From contig NC_067289.1 of assembly GCF_020740795.1 (NCBI RefSeq), forward strand, positions 19,240,608-19,304,607: a DNA stretch of 64,000 nt. The letters run 5' to 3'. Under the pieces are notes generated by a model, which was not told the DNA's origin, ran no database searches, and was given only the letters and a program-made list of their open reading frames with translations. This document shows positions 12,201 through 37,197 of the stretch, piece by piece. The translations under genes and the position numbers were made by a program. This stretch comes from Apus apus (taxonomy: Eukaryota; Chordata; Aves; Apodiformes; Apodidae). Within the stretch, counting starts at the first letter, position 1. Every line of letters starts with the position of its first letter.

Positions 12201-14084
12201 AATCTCTGAGCTTGATGTGCAGTGCTTGCTCATGGAATGTAAACACTTAGGAACAACGATAATGCAGTGATTGTGTTTTGTACTTAATACTGTCTGAGAA
12301 TATAAATGCTCAGATTAATACAATTCCCAAGTGCCTGGAACTTGCTGTTTAGAAAGAATGCACAGTATTGCTAATCAAGAAAAAAAAAAATTAAGTGCCA
12401 CCAAAAATTTTTCTCTCTTTTAATTGGATGCAGACCTGTCACTTAGTTCATCTTCTGAAGTGTGTAATTGAATTTAGTTGTTACTGTTTCTTTCTTGTAT
12501 GAAACTTTGTGTTTTGCAACCCAGTGTTTTGTAATAGAATTTATGTGAAAGATGCTAAACAGAACTACAGCAAATGGTCGTGACAAACACGAGCCTATGC
12601 TCTTCCCTTCAGGTTGTGGTTTGGTATCTGATACTAGGGCAGAGCGCTTCACAGAGCTTTCTAGATAACACGTGCTATATGAAGCTGCAGCCTTAATTAA
12701 AAAAAAAACAACAACCCTCTACTGTTTAGGGTAGTGTTAATGTGTTCAGCAGTGTGTGAACCATGAAACAGTCCATCTTTGCAGAGAGCCTGAAACAAAA
12801 GACCAAGAGGCGAACTTCCTAATGTTTTGAATGGATGTCGGCTTCGATGCCATCAGTGATACTTGATGTTCTGATTGTTATGAATTGCTATAGTTAGTGT
12901 GGGGAAATAGCATCATGAGAACTTAACCTGAAGGTTTATAAAAAACAGAATTAAAATAAATGTAGGTGGACCTTGACTAGCAAATAGTTATGCTATTCAG
13001 TGGAGGCAGTTTCATTTCCTTTAAGTCAGCTTCCAAAAGTATGTGAAATGCAGACATACAGTAGAATAAATTCTGATTTAGGTACTCTAACTCTTGCAGT
13101 CTCTCACTTTCTGAAAGGACTTAAACTGAAAAGGAGGGCAAAGATAGAAGTCCCTGACTGTAATGTAGAGCAAATGGCACTTTGAAGTTCCACCTATTAC
13201 ATAAAATTAGTTGTTTGGAGGCAAAAGAGGTTTGCCAATTTGCAGAAGCTGTAGTTTTACCCTCCTTATGTTAGATCTCAGATAAATATTAATCATATGG
13301 ATTTTCAACACCAGCCAAGTGTTTGAGTCATTGTGAATCCTACTGTTTTGAAACATTAAAAGAGCTGAGTAATGTTAAGATTAAAATAATTTATAAGAAT
13401 TTAATTTTTAAGTGGTAGGGGGAGGGGAACAAATTAAAATAATCAAATGAGTCCCAGGATTAAATATTTCTTAACTGAGATTGAAGATCTTGGAGCTACT
13501 CTTGATGACTAGCTTGAAGTCCTTGACAAGAACAAATTACCTCCTCACAATTAGTGGTGGCAACTCTTGGACCTGTTTGGTTGGTTTTCATAGTGCAGTT
13601 ACTAGTTTAGGTGGTCAGTATCTAGTCTTGCACAGAGCATGCAGGCAATTTCAGAATAACTTGATGATTTGATTCTTGTTGGGTTAATTTTTGTGTACAT
13701 TTTTGCTGCCCTTTATTTTTTTTATTGTAGTAATTATTTATAAAATAAGTTGTAATTTTCTATTTATACATTGAAATGTAATTTATGTGATATTTTTATA
13801 CAGTTAAAGTCTTGCATTAAAATGAAAGATGCTTATTCAAGATATTTTGCTAGAACACATGGTATTTAAAATCTGTCTGATTAAAATAAATCTTTGATCT
13901 GACTACTTTTCTAGTGCCCCTTTCTGTCATGACTGATTGCTTCAAGTGATTTTTCACGTTAATTCATTTTATCCCTAGTTTGGAAAAGGAAGATATTTTC
14001 CCTTGAGTTCTTGATTTAAATTGAGCTCAGTTATTAAGCTGAAATAAATATTCAGGTTGCATGTATAGATGCTACACTTGTTAA

Positions 14085-14140
14085 AGGGGGACTGGAACTA
14101 CATGATCTTTAAGGTCCCTTCCAACCCACACCATTCTAAA
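14085..14140 (+). mobile_element. CR1 LINE 3'-terminal fragment
   Basis: The segment GACTGGAACTACATGATC, then TTTAAGGTCCCTTCCAACCC and ACCATTCTA, is the highly conserved 3' end of avian CR1 elements. It is a short relic of about 55 bases in the + orientation, inside GNB4 intron 1. Confidence 0.85.
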
Positions 14141-14324
14141 TCTGATTTAACACAGAGTAAAGGTGTCTAAATAAAAAACAATCCAAACTGTGGAGAATGA
14201 GATGGCCAAGAAGAAGAATAGAACTGTTTTGGGTGTTACAAACACAATGTAATCTCTAGCATATGCCACAGGAAAGGAGAAACTCCTCTTTTGTCTTAGA
14301 AGCAGCCCCAAAGAGGGAGCTGGA

Positions 14325-14347
14325 TTTTTTTTTTTTTTTTTTTTTTT
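14325..14347. repeat. Poly(T) tract
   Basis: A run of 23 T within GNB4 intron 1. It is likely length-polymorphic. No adjacent retrotransposon body was recognised that would make it a tail. Confidence 0.9.
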
Positions 14348-15400
14348 GTACAGCAGGATAAAAATGTCATACAAGTCTAAAGTAAGAGGCCTATAAATGT
14401 ACTAGTATCTAATGATGTCAGGGCTTCATTGCTGTTTCCAAGACTTTAGGAAAAGCAGCTAGTTGGGAAGGTCACATAGTTGGAGACAGGAAGTCACTAA
14501 GGCATTTGTCCCCTCTCTACTACAGCTTGCTACAAGCACAAACTTTGAAAAGGGGTGCAATGAAGAAAATTTACTTTTCCTGGTGATGCTTTGTGAGAAG
14601 CTTAAGCCCTATTCAGTTGTCATTCTCTACAGAAATCTAGTGGCCCTGAATTGCAGACCTTTGTCGTAACTTGGACAAGATGACTGCTGAAAAGCCAACA
14701 TCCTAAGCAAACAGTTAAATTGCTTTGGAGTTTCACTGGCAGGGCTAATGTTTGCCTTTTCATTGAGTCAGATATTGTTTTGCTGTGAGCTTAGCTTCTG
14801 GAAGCAGGAATTTAAGAATATTAAGCCATTTTTACTAGTATTTCAATCACAGTTGCTGAGGGAGACTCCAGGATTGTAGCATGTAGCATCCATGTCCTAA
14901 ACATTTAAACCAAAAGACTTTAATGGACAGTGTCTGCTCTTTGGTGAAGCCTAGAAGCAGAGATGATGTGCTTATCTAGGCTGCTGTTGACCCAGTTTGC
15001 TTTGCCTGAGATAGGTATGAAGTATTTACAAGAACAGAAGTTTCAGTGGATTAGAAAAATAACCTCCAGCAAGGCAGGTTGTGGACCCATGGGCAGTCTT
15101 GTGGCCACAGTGCCTGGCAGATACATTCCTATCTTTAACTGTAGGCTTGGTCTCCACAGGGGAATTCTGCTATTTATAACCTAGCGCATGTCATGTTTTA
15201 ATAGAAAAGTTGTTCTTGTATTAAAAAATAAATAAATAGAAAATAAGTGGCACTCTGGGAGATTGTTTCTAGTGGGAATATTGGACATCTTTTCTTCAGC
15301 ATTTTGTTTCTCTTCTGTCCTCTTCTGTTGGAAACTTCATATAGAGTCATTTTCCTTCCAATAGCCATGTAGGTAATTTCTGACTTTGCCACAACTCTTT

Positions 15401-15417
15401 TTGTTGTTGTTGTTGTT
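15401..15417. repeat. (TTG)n microsatellite
   Basis: Five TTG units plus two bases inside GNB4 intron 1. Confidence 0.85.
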
Positions 15418-17719
15418 TTCTTTTTGGGCTATGAACTATACAGATATATATAGATTTTAGTGCATTGCAAGGATGTGAAAAATAATGTATCACAAGTTTA
15501 ATTTACAACATCCTTTTAACATAATGCCACCTTTATCTAGATAGGGTATTTTAATGACAGGTTTTTACCCTGCCTAAAAGTTTTCAGTTAGATAAAACCA
15601 GTATGTTAAAGATACACCTACTATAAGAATACCCTTTATTTTGAGAACCCTGCAAGTGTGAAGGTAGAAGCACAGTGATACATGTTGCTTTAACATAGCG
15701 ACTTCCTTAAGTGTTTGGTGTAGTTTATTTTCTAATAAATGACCATTTGAAGAGAGGCAATACTGTGTGAGAAACATCAAGAGTATAGATCAGTTATATC
15801 TATTTCATCACAAGAGATACAAGTGTAACTTTAGTTACAGAGCCTATGTATTCTCAATCCCATACTTGGCATTAGTAGGGCTGAGAAATAATGCTCAGGG
15901 TCTTCATAATTCTAGGATTGGATTTCATCTAATAATTCTGTGTCTGTCTATCAAGTGAGGTTTCTGATAGGTTTTTAGAGGACTATGATACTAGGCATTT
16001 AAAAACAAAAACAAAAAACAGAAAAAACTACTAAAGTAGCCTGAACTCTGGTCTGGAAGAGAATTTTTGTGGCTTACAATCACAAATAATTGACCAGAGA
16101 AGTATTGTGAATGAGAATTAAAATTAAACTTGAGGGCAGTAGTTTTATCTGATCTTTGGGTAATCAGTGTAAAAAAAGCAAATGTTTATATTCCCTTGTT
16201 TTGTTATGAAAGAGTACAGCTGTATGCTAAGTGTTACAGCTGCGTAGTGATGTGAACTGCATAATGCCTCCCTGTAGCTTTGGTACCAAGGGAGTGTGTG
16301 CGTGGTGCTGAATGGTGAGGAGGAGGGAAGGGTGCTGAAGACTATGTATAGATCAAATGCATTTTTTTTTTTGCTGCAAGCTGGTGAGACATTTGAAAGG
16401 ATGCAATGTGTATGTGTAACTGGTACTGCTGGGCTTTCTGCTTCTGAAGTGTGTAAGAATACCCTGCTTTCAAGAACTTTCAGCAAGAAACTAATTTCAG
16501 TCAAGTGAACAGTCGTCTTAGTTGAATCAAGACACTTTTCCTATTGACATTCTTAGTTTCTCTCAACGTGTATCTTCTCCACTGACTAAAATTTTTGTGT
16601 GTACTTGGTGCCTTTTATACATACCATCCAGTCTATGTGCTCTCAGAAAACAGGAGGCTGCTTAAGTAATCCTTTGTGCCTGTAGGTGCCCAACCAGGTT
16701 TTACATGCTTAACACTGCTTGCCTCTACAAAATGCAAAGGTACTGTGCCTCTTCAGTAGATACCGATGTGCTAGCCCCTTAAGAAAATCCAAAATCAAAC
16801 TTTAGTTTAAAGCTAGATTTAAATGCCAATGGTCTTTCTAAGTGACTTTGAATTGTCACTTTCCAGTACACTTTTCCTACCAAAACTGGTTAGAATAGCT
16901 TCAGGGTATGGCAGAGTGTTTGAAGAGGCAAATAATACAGCTTTTCACCTCACCATGTGTGTGTGTTCACCTGTCTGTCCCCAGGCAAGAAATGAGAGTG
17001 AAACCGTCTCAGTCGGTGTTGTTACTTGGGTTGCTTTTTGCTTCATTTAGATCCTTCTTGACACTTTGTACATGTCTTGAATTGCAAACCCAGTAATAAT
17101 CTGTTCGGTGATGGAGTGTCCTCTGGTCACTGAACCAAATTTTCACTGGAGAATCATTATTACAGTCACTAAAGACAGTATAATTTGAATTTCACATGAA
17201 GTTCTGTTTGCAAGGAGTGTGATAAAAATAAATCTGTGCTTATCTACCAAAATATTTAGACCTGGAACTGAAATAAGATGCAAGAGTGCTACTTTTGGAA
17301 AAAAACACTCTTTCGGACTGTGAAATGTTAATGAGTTTTAAAAATTCCTTTCTTCCGGTGCTTTTTTCAGGCTTGTGCTTAACACTTTATTTCTTGATTT
17401 TTTTATATATATATTTTTTTTTTTTCTGGAATCTAGTGTGTTTGGGCAAAGAAGAGTAGGGACTTTCTGTAAGTGTTTTATGAATGTACTTGGTTTAGAC
17501 TTTAAATTGGGATTTAGAAATAAATTTTCATGTATCTGAGTTTAAGCCACCAGCCAACTGAACTGTCAGCTTCTATTGTATAAAGAAGAGTAGAAGTCTA
17601 AAGGCACTGCTCATTTTTTGCTAGTAAACTTAATAAGAGTTACTTCACTCTGGTATCTGAGCTGTGATTTTCTTTGTTTTGTGATTGCTCTTAACAAGGT
17701 CAGTATTTGCTGGTCTGTT

Positions 17720-17850
17720 TGTCTTCCATGGAAACCATAATCAGAGCAGTGGTCGAGTGCAGAGACATGTTGTGAAGTGCTCAGGTCGCTCACGGCGGGT
17801 TTGCTCGGGTGTGCAAGCTGAGCGTGCGCAGCACGGGCAGTGCTGGTGAG
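17720..17850 (+). promoter_or_regulatory. CpG-rich patch in GNB4 intron 1 with RFX-like site
   Basis: Around 17754-17836 there are about eight CpGs in some 80 bases of otherwise CpG-poor intron, including GCGTGCGCAGCA. An X-box-like sequence, TCTTCCATGGAAAC, lies just before it at 17722-17735. A donor-like CTG|GTGAGA follows at 17845/17846. Together these look like a small enhancer or an alternative first exon. There is no transcript evidence in the sequence itself. Confidence 0.3.
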
Positions 17851-20800
17851 ATGGCTTTGGTTTCTGACCCAGCAGCACTACTGCAGGGCACCTTCCAGCT
17901 GCTGCTTCCTTTGCTAATGAAAAACACCAAGAGTTGATACTTGCCGTACTGAAGCCTGAAGTTGAATGCAGATACTTATATTTCTCTGGCTCAAATTACT
18001 TCTGTTAACACCTCCAGGTAGTTATTGTGGTAAATACAGACATTTTTATATGGCAGGCTGTATTTCACAGTTCTATTAAAATTACAAGCTAAGTAACTTA
18101 TGTGTGTATAAACTGACACTTACCTCAGTTCTTTTTGATGTGTAGGGGTACGAGATGTTTTGGTGGAGGAAGGAAGGAGCCATATTGTTGGCTTGAAACG
18201 GCTTCTGCCACACAGCTCATGGGTGGGGTTGTGTTCATGATGTAACTGCATGGGGCATGTTGGCACACCAAGAGGCAAGATTGCTTTCATATCCCACTGG
18301 TTTGTTGTTTGCTCGTGGATCTCTTGTTACCTCTCCTTTCCAGCTGTATGTGCAAATTTGAGCACATATTTCAGCGGTTCCTTGAAACTGGGGATGGTAT
18401 CTACTAGAGAAATGGGTCTTCAAGTTCTGCTAATACCCTTCCTCTCGAGAGGCGTTGGTTGATTATTTCCTGTTTTTGTACCAAAGCTATAATGGCGATG
18501 TATCACTTTAAAACACTTCCAAAATGTGCAGAAGTGCAACAATAGCACTGACCTCAGCGAGCGAGGTCACACCCAGGCTGCTTCCTGTTTTCTGCCTGGG
18601 GAGGCCGGAGGCCCTGAATATGGGAGAACTCTCCTTTTTGTGTGTCTGGGAGCTCAGAAATCAGTGGCAATTAATTCTGTCTTACAAAACGAAAAATTGA
18701 AAATCTCAAGGAAAAGATTTCATTAGAATTTCCAAGCTTATTTTCTAAATTACAGCATTTATAAAATTTAACCATTATTTGCTTTCTTTACTGAAATGTC
18801 TAAGATATTCTGCAACTAATGCATCCCTCAGAAGTATATATTAAAGGTACAGGAGGGGAGGAGATGCATTGAAGGGGTTTGAGAGAAGAGAGAGAAAGAG
18901 CAAGGTACACAATGACAGCCCTTGTATACTGTTATTTCAACTTATGCCTCTCTCTACTTGGTTTTAAGTATTATTTGATCAATATAAAAGCTCCTTGCTT
19001 TGTTGTCTTTGTTATTGATGCAGTACAGCTACAAAACAGAAAAAAGAATTACTGGGAAACTAAATAGCTGCAAAGGTCTTTGAAAAACCGAGGAGAGACA
19101 ACATAGGGCCAAGATACAGTTAGGAAAAAAAAAAAAAAGCAAGCATAAAAACCTTAATTTTCCTCAGTGGAGAGCTGAGTATGTGTGTGGTCCTCAAACA
19201 GCTCTACCATAGTAAATATATGATGTAAAATTTCAGCTAAAATACTTTCTATGTATGAAGGTATGTAGCTCCAGTATAACATTAATGGTTTTATTTTAAG
19301 TGGCTCTTATGCTGGCAGAGATTTCACTTTATGTAAGGCTTTGTCCACTGTTTCAGAGTTTATAGAATTTGAACTGTTCTTGAATGTCAAATCCATTTCC
19401 TTCAGACTATGAGAAATAAAAGCTCTATATGTTTTTGTTCTCTGTTCGTGGTTTTGGGGAGACATAGAAGAGTGGGCAAAGCTGCCGAAGTCTTGATTAG
19501 TGTCACTACTTAGGAAATGTTTTATCAAAATCTTCTTTGGCACATCCTGAATATATAAGTATTAGTCTGTGTATGCTGCCAGAGCTCAGCTTCAGAGCCA
19601 GAACCCCATCGTCCACCACTGTTGAGGCAGCAGAGCCTGCATGTGCTGTCAGCAGGTAGAGAAGACAAGCAGGTAACTTCACACAAGCACCTTCAATGTG
19701 TAAAGGTTTCATGGGCTGAAGCCTGAATGTGTGTGTTACCAGTGTTACTCCCTTCAGAGAGATCTGGAGTGTTTCTCGGTATTTTTTTCCTGTAATTAGA
19801 GAAGTACTATAGTTAGCGTTCTTTATGTTTAACCACCTGTGTGATCACTGGTGGAGCTGAACACATGAAAGCTGTGTGAAACCTCCTCTCTTACTTTTTG
19901 CTACTATGTGTTGGTCACATGTGAGATCTTGCTGCATATGAGTTGAAAGACTGAGTTTAAGATAAGCAGTTAATTCTAAAGTACCAATTTTTTTATACAA
20001 AATTAAATTCTTGCTTAAATAATTATTTGGTTGATAGTTCTTAAGAATCCAGTCAGACAGACTGTTCTTTTTGCAATCTCTAATCTCTATTTATTTGGCA
20101 CAAAAATAGCAATGCTTTTTTATGGAGTGTGACATATTTACAGTTCTCTAGTAATTTTTTTCCTCTTGTCTATATGGTGATCTTACATGAGAATAAGCTA
20201 AGCTTGCCAGGGCAACTGAAGAAGACTCTTTCTTAAAAAACCAAATTACTTGGTACTTAGTTTCTGAACTGTAATCTTCTCTGAGACAGAAGTAGCTCTG
20301 CTTTACAGAACTAATGCTTCCTATCACTACGTGCTTAACTATTCTGCTTCAAGTAATCTGCAAATATCAGCCCACCTTCCTGGCTTTCCAGAGCTGCGTC
20401 ACCTCTTGGCCCCTGCTCCAGCCTCCTGCTCCATGCAACAGGGTCATCAAGTCCCTGTCTGATGAACTGCCTGCACCCCAGCTTGTGCAGGCGTTGTGTC
20501 CTGCCCTGCTACCTGCCTGCGTGTCACAGAGGTCCTAGGCTCAAGTGCATTTGGTCTGAATTTTTTGCAGACAAAAGGGTTTTTTTCCAGCCACAATGTT
20601 TTGAGTCCATATATTGCAGGGAAAGTACTTTCAATACAAGAACCTCTGGTAATTTGTCACTGCCTGCCCTGTATAATGAAGAATTAAACTCTTAGCAAAT
20701 GATGCTGCTGCTGAATCAGGAGTAATGTAAGGGGTAATTTATCTGTGGAGCACTCAAGCTCGCCAGTGGCATTCTTGACACTAGATACGCTGTGGAATCT

Positions 20801-23800
20801 GACTTAGTTAATTATTTTGCCTCAGGAGGTACTTTGTTTTGGTATCAGTAAATTCACTTGTCCAAGTCCACTGAGAAAAAAAATTGCACTGAGGCAGAGT
20901 TAAGCCTACAAATGACATTGCTTTCATGAGGGCAAAGACATACTGCCATGGCTGCACAGTAGTTGTTCACAATGAGCTCCCTGTATTGTTGCTTGTGATC
21001 GGGAAAGCATCTCGTGTCCTTGACCCTGTTTCCTAATTGCTTGAATGTCCTACAGTGGTACATCCACTAGCTACCGGTGGTGTTAAGAAGGTGTTCTCAA
21101 GGCCTCCTTGCCATAGCAATTATGTTATTCATAGCATATCATGAATTGCATTTGAAGAGAAGCATCTGGATTCTTCATCAAGTTTTCTACCTTATGAATG
21201 TTGAAAAGGTAACTCAGAGTATTTTTTCTCTGACTAAATATTTATTAAAACAAAATTTATAAGTTAGGGAGATAGACACTACATTACCCCCAGCCTCCTT
21301 GAGATGGCAGGAGGAATCCTGACCCTCTGCCCGTAGAGAGGCAAGAGCTGATGGCTTTGCTGCATGCACAGCTGGATGCAGTACAGCTGGGCTCCTGGGC
21401 AAGTTAATGCTTGGAATAAAGAATTTTCCAGGATGTGGAGCAGTGCTCACTCCTAGCTGTAGTATTTTGACCTTCCTGGAGGGCAGAATGAACAGGAATG
21501 TGTCCTTTGTAACCTAGTACAAGTTGGGGTTGAATGCACTGAAGTTTTGAGTGATTTTTTTTGTATGAGGAAAAATTTGCAATAGAGAGATCACCTCTGT
21601 TCTTTGCAACCCCTGTAAGCCCTGTGAAAGCAGTCCCAGCATTTAATCAGATAAAAAACAATTTGTTTTTATCTGATGACTGGTAGCATTGGGAAATAGT
21701 GTGCTTCAAGGTTGTGGTGATGACCTGCTTCTCTGTGCTGAGGACAGGTTTATAGGATGCAGCCTCTGCTTTGCCATTGCTGCCAACCATCTATCTTCTT
21801 GCTGTGCTTCACTGGTCGCCTCATGGATACACTCAAAAACAATGTTGCAGCAAGTAAATGTAGTCTAGATAATGGTCTTCACACATAACTGCATCTTGAC
21901 GATGGCTCCTCTCTTTTCCTCTCTTTAACCTCATCACTGTAGCATCAGAAGCATTAAAATGACTTAGGTGTGTCCACAAGTTCCAAGCACATGCTTATCT
22001 TCCTGCGTTGCTGTCTTGAGTATGGCATCATGTAAGGAGTTCAGAGGTGCTGCTTGCAGAGTTAGTGTGAATCTGGAAAGGCATCCATGAGACCTTCCTC
22101 CCTACCCACTCCATTCCTGTAATTTCCTGTGGGCTCCTCAGTGCTTAGAAAATTAAAAATCTGAAGTGGAAGCACAGTTCTCCTAAGTACTTTAAGGTGG
22201 ATGCTCATCTGAACACAGGAGCAGTTGTGTTGGGAGCTGCTGAGACCATTGGATACACTTCAATGTAACAGTTAAACTCTGCACTTAGTTTGTTTACTGT
22301 AGTATCCCGGTGTTTATATATAGCTTAAGAATATCTCAGTTTGCTGTTCAGCTACTGCATGCTGGAAAGAAACTTCAGTGTTTAAAGCTAGAATAATCCA
22401 GTTCTAAAATGAATCTAGATTTTGTAGAAAGTGCACTGGTTTGGAGACCATTATATTAATTGAGATTAGCTTGACCTTGAACTACTGATATGTTTCTGAT
22501 GAGCAATAACTCTAATGACCTTGCAAATGTAGAACATACTGATGTAGGTAAGACTTTTCAACTACAAAAAAATTACTTCTTTCTAAAAAGTGTGAAAGAT
22601 CATTGTCCTTTAATTTGCTGAGGAATTGATTTTTAAGCTAAAGGCAGGTGATTGAGAAGGCTTCTGAACCTGGGTTTTATCCCTGTAGGAACTTGTGCAG
22701 GTATAGCATGATTTAAAGCTGTTAAGCTTAGCAGCTGCTTAGCTGCTGGTGCAGCTTGGTACAGAAATGGCATTAATGATGAACAGTACTGATATGAATG
22801 ACATTAAAATAATTAACACTGACTTTATGGTTGATTTGCAGAGTGGTCATTGACGGCCTTTGAGTGCCAATGCAATGCTGCAGTTAATTTGCCAATATGC
22901 TCACAGTTTTTACCTATCAATAAAAAATTGTCTTGGCTTCAGCTACTTGTGACCAGCCATGCATGCTTCCAGTTTTGAATACTAATGTCACTTTCTTTAT
23001 GATCTGCATTGAAATTACTGTTTACAGAGCACTGAAGTGTGTGGCACATCACAGGGCAGAAGCTGCCTTCCTTTCTTAGAAAATGAGAGATACATCAACT
23101 TCTCTGTTAGGAGTCTTTATCTTCTGTTAAAAATAGCATGCAAGAAGCTGGAATGTTGGCAGGCATCATGGCTGGCTTGCCTTAGACATTTGAGTCTTGT
23201 TTTGTCTGTGTTACCTTTGTGTAGATTCTAGAACAAAAAAGGGAAAATATTTTCAAAGGGATAATCTGACTCCGTTGGAACTGAAAGTGTGGCTGTATTT
23301 CATAGAGATACGGTATTATGAGCTAATATATTAAAATTGTGATTAAACTTCAAATACTCTAAAGGCATATGATTAGTATGCATTATAAAGTAATTACAGT
23401 TTTTAATACCTGATTTTTGAAATTGGACATTAGTGTTGATGACTTCTGTTTTAAGCCTGCTGTGCATTAAGCAATGTCAAATAGTCTGGGCTGCTGAAAT
23501 AGGAAGATGACTGTGTATAAAGTGGTCCCTAGAATATTCACATATGGATTATAATGTCTTTGATAGTTGAACAGAGCATAGGTTTATGAAGGGAAAGGTG
23601 TGAACTTCCTAGTTTGTTTATGTGTAGCTGAAAATAATACCAGTTAGACCTTGAAAGTCACCACTGTGCTCTTACCAATAGGGATATATTTTAATTTGGA
23701 GGTGATCCAGTCTGTGTATGTTTGTGGCTTTATTCTGAAATGGACTTTGAAGTGATAACTGTGGAAAGCATGAAGGTTCAGAATGGAAGAAACAGTAGCT

Positions 23801-25316
23801 GGTTAATTAATGAAAATGCACTTTCCTTCTTGAGTGGAGATAGATTTTCTTGCTCTGGAAGGCTTGTGAAAACTGTTACTCCAGGGGTGGTTATTACTAA
23901 GTTACTTTGAAACAAAACCTTTCACTCTTTACAGCTATGAGGTGTGGCATTTTATAGATGGAAAAAAGCCTTCCAGAATCTGTTTTACCAGAGCTCATCA
24001 CTACTGAACTACAGAGAGCCAGTAGTTAGACCAAATAAAGAAGCTTCCCTAGAGGTCTACAACTTAACCAGACACACTGTGACCTTTCTTCCTCTGTTTT
24101 TCGGCCATTTTTCAGGGGACTACGTTGGGAGGACACTACTGTATTGTCTCTCATGCTTACATGAAATGCTTAGAATGATGTTTTGAATTAGGTTCTTATC
24201 CCCACTTCTTTCCTCCCTTGATTTTTGTTTTGTGAGTGGTTTCTTTTTCTGTAAGCTTAGAAGTGTTTAGATTTTTTTAGGTAACGTAGTAGGACCACCA
24301 CCTTTCTGGTGGTTTCGTTTTCCATCATGAGAAAAATACAAGTGCCTGGTTTATTACTGATAAGCTAATAGCTTATTTTACTTTTACTGCGAGGATGTTG
24401 AAGTCTACACATATGTGAATAGTCTTAAAAAACTCTTAACTCTGCACTGGTGTTTGGCTGCACTGCTGTACTGATGAAGAAGAAAATTGAGGAAACTGTT
24501 CCACACACTGAAAAAAAGCAAATGTAAAATCTGATTAAAACAATTACTATCCTGAAAGTGTGCTTACATGTGGTCTTACTGTGTAGTCATCTTTTTATTA
24601 AGATTGCTTTGAGTCCTTGTTCAGATGAGAACTGCTTTGGGCTCTGTGGCCTGTACCAGCATGAGGTTGTTTTTAGGGATGGATCAGTTTTTACTGTCGC
24701 TTCTCACTCTGTGGATGCTTTTGAAATTAAACATCATTGAACATTGCCTAAGGAAATAGGAAACAAAAATAGAAAGCCTTCTATTTCGGCTGTGGTTTAG
24801 GATTGAAAATTTTACTCTGATTAAAACAAAACTCGCCTTGGATGTCATGTACAAAAGTGCTTGTATCTTAGCACTGTTGAGCTCAAAGGTAAATGTTTGA
24901 GGCCACCGCTGCAGTCTTTGCTCTCTGTTGCCATCTTGGGGTGAAGACTCGGTCTTGGAGGTTTCAGGGGCGGGATGAAGACTGATACTACAAATGCGTT
25001 CAGTAACAGTGTTTTTAAAGTGCAGCAGGTGATTCTGTTGACAGTTGCTCCTATATACAAAATATACTTAATTTAATCCTGCTTTTCTTGGAGGTTCAGG
25101 AATTGAAACAACTTAGGTTTTGCAAAATTTGTTCAATAGGGTACTGAAGGAAATATCTATTTGGAAGTCTTTCTAAAGGCAGAATATATATGTATAGGTT
25201 TGCAAGGTTTTGTCTTCTGTTTTTTAAAGAGGAGAAAGTAATGCTGAAACATATTTTTCTTCCCTCTTATTGACAGGTTTTCTTCAGCAGTGGAGTGTGA
25301 GAAATAGAGACTGAAG

Positions 25317-35835
<10,519 letters not shown>

Positions 35836-36171
35836 CTGGGAGCCAAACATGTACATTCTCCATTTGAGATCTGGAGAGATCAATGCTGCAGCCTATAGCT
35901 GTGAAATAACATTTCTACCTTGTATTTGCAGGTGAAGTTTTTCTATTCACTGATTATTACACAAAAAGGCTTTCTGTAAACTAGAAAAAAAAAATTCAAG
36001 TGAAGAAATAGGGGAGGGGGGAAGAAATCACTGACTTTTTAAAAGGGGCCAGCACACATAATCATGGTGACCGACAAACTAAGAGCCAGTCTTTTTGTTT
36101 TTGGTGGTTTGGTTAGATTGTCCTTGAAGGGTTTTTGCTTGTGCTCAGTCTGCTAATCATGTACTTTTTTT

Positions 36172-36179
36172 TGTACATA
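36172..36179 (+). promoter_or_regulatory. Pumilio response element TGTACATA
   Basis: Matches UGUANAUA, the PUM1/PUM2 binding consensus, about 340 bases into the GNB4 3'UTR. Confidence 0.4.
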
Positions 36180-37189
36180 ACAGAATATACACATTATAGC
36201 AGCCAATCGTAACATTTGTCTGTGTGTAAAAAAAAAAAAAAAATGTTGGCATTTTTTAAGGAACTACATTTATAGCTTTGCTTTTAACCTGAGATGTCAC
36301 TTCTGAGTTTTGTAGTGGATGAACTAGATTGCTGTTTTAAATGTTTTTGTGAATTTACTGTAGATAAAGTGAAGCCAATGGTATGTATGTGTTTTTATAA
36401 TGGAAGGCATTTGAATTTTTTTAAAGGCCCTGGAGACTCCCAGTTAATACCTACCGCCTTATTCACACACTTGACCTGCTTGCCTCTTTTTAATCATGGG
36501 GGTTCTTCCTTCAAGCCAGTGGTTCCTGGTTCATCCATTGGCAGTCATGGCCTCCAAACACCAAGCAGTTAATGCCAGGCAGACTTGCAACAACAGCAAA
36601 AATAATGAGAAAAAAAAAATATATATAAAAAATCCGGTTCCAGAAGTATTAGCTTCCTTACTGCAGCTTTTGGCATCAGCTGTCCCAGGCAGTCCTTGGG
36701 TATGGCAGCCAAGTGACCTGCCTTGCTGTCATTAAAGTGGCTGAGTGCTTTTCCTTTGGAGAAATCAGCTCTAACTAAATGGGGTGGATTGGGTCCATCA
36801 CAAGCTCTAGCTGATTCGCACTAACCAACCCATTTGGCCTGAGGCACATGGAAGCAGTGAGCCTGCAGAGCTCGCTCCCTTCCCACCCTGCACTGAGACA
36901 TTCAGGACCTTCCTTAAGTTCTTAAAGAAGGTTTAAATGTGCAGTTAGTCACCTGTAATCCCCCTCCAGACCAGGGGGCTGCCAAAGCTTGCCACAACCG
37001 GGAGTGCTTCTTGTCACTGACGTGCAGTGTGAATTACAAAAGAATTGTGTAACTTACGATTGACCAAATCACCTTCTGGACCTTCCAAACTTCATTCTAC
37101 AAACTTAGTGACTTGCTGCTCCTCCTGTGGTCACAGAGGTCTGTGCCACGGTGGCTTCTTAGATGCTAATTGCTCTGCAGCTCTGACAC

Positions 37190-37197
37190 TGTAAATA
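37190..37197 (+). promoter_or_regulatory. Pumilio response element TGTAAATA
   Basis: Matches UGUANAUA in the GNB4 3'UTR, upstream of the proximal poly(A) signal, so it would be kept in both short and long forms. Confidence 0.45.

Larger units (their letters stand above)
9224..25276 (+). other. GNB4: GNB4 intron 1
   Basis: About 16 kb of AT-rich intron, if exon 1 ends at 9223. It contains a CR1 tail near 14085, a 23-base T run at 14325-14347, a TTG microsatellite at 15401-15417 and a CpG-rich patch at about 17720-17850. No coding exon is seen. Open frames are at most 92 codons and lack any recognisable domain. A long first intron is typical of this gene. Confidence 0.6.

Noticed and set aside
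20314-20695. Overlapping + strand frames in a C-rich part of GNB4 intron 1
   Set aside because: Several frames are open at once and none resembles a known protein; no flanking acceptor and donor pair in a matching phase.
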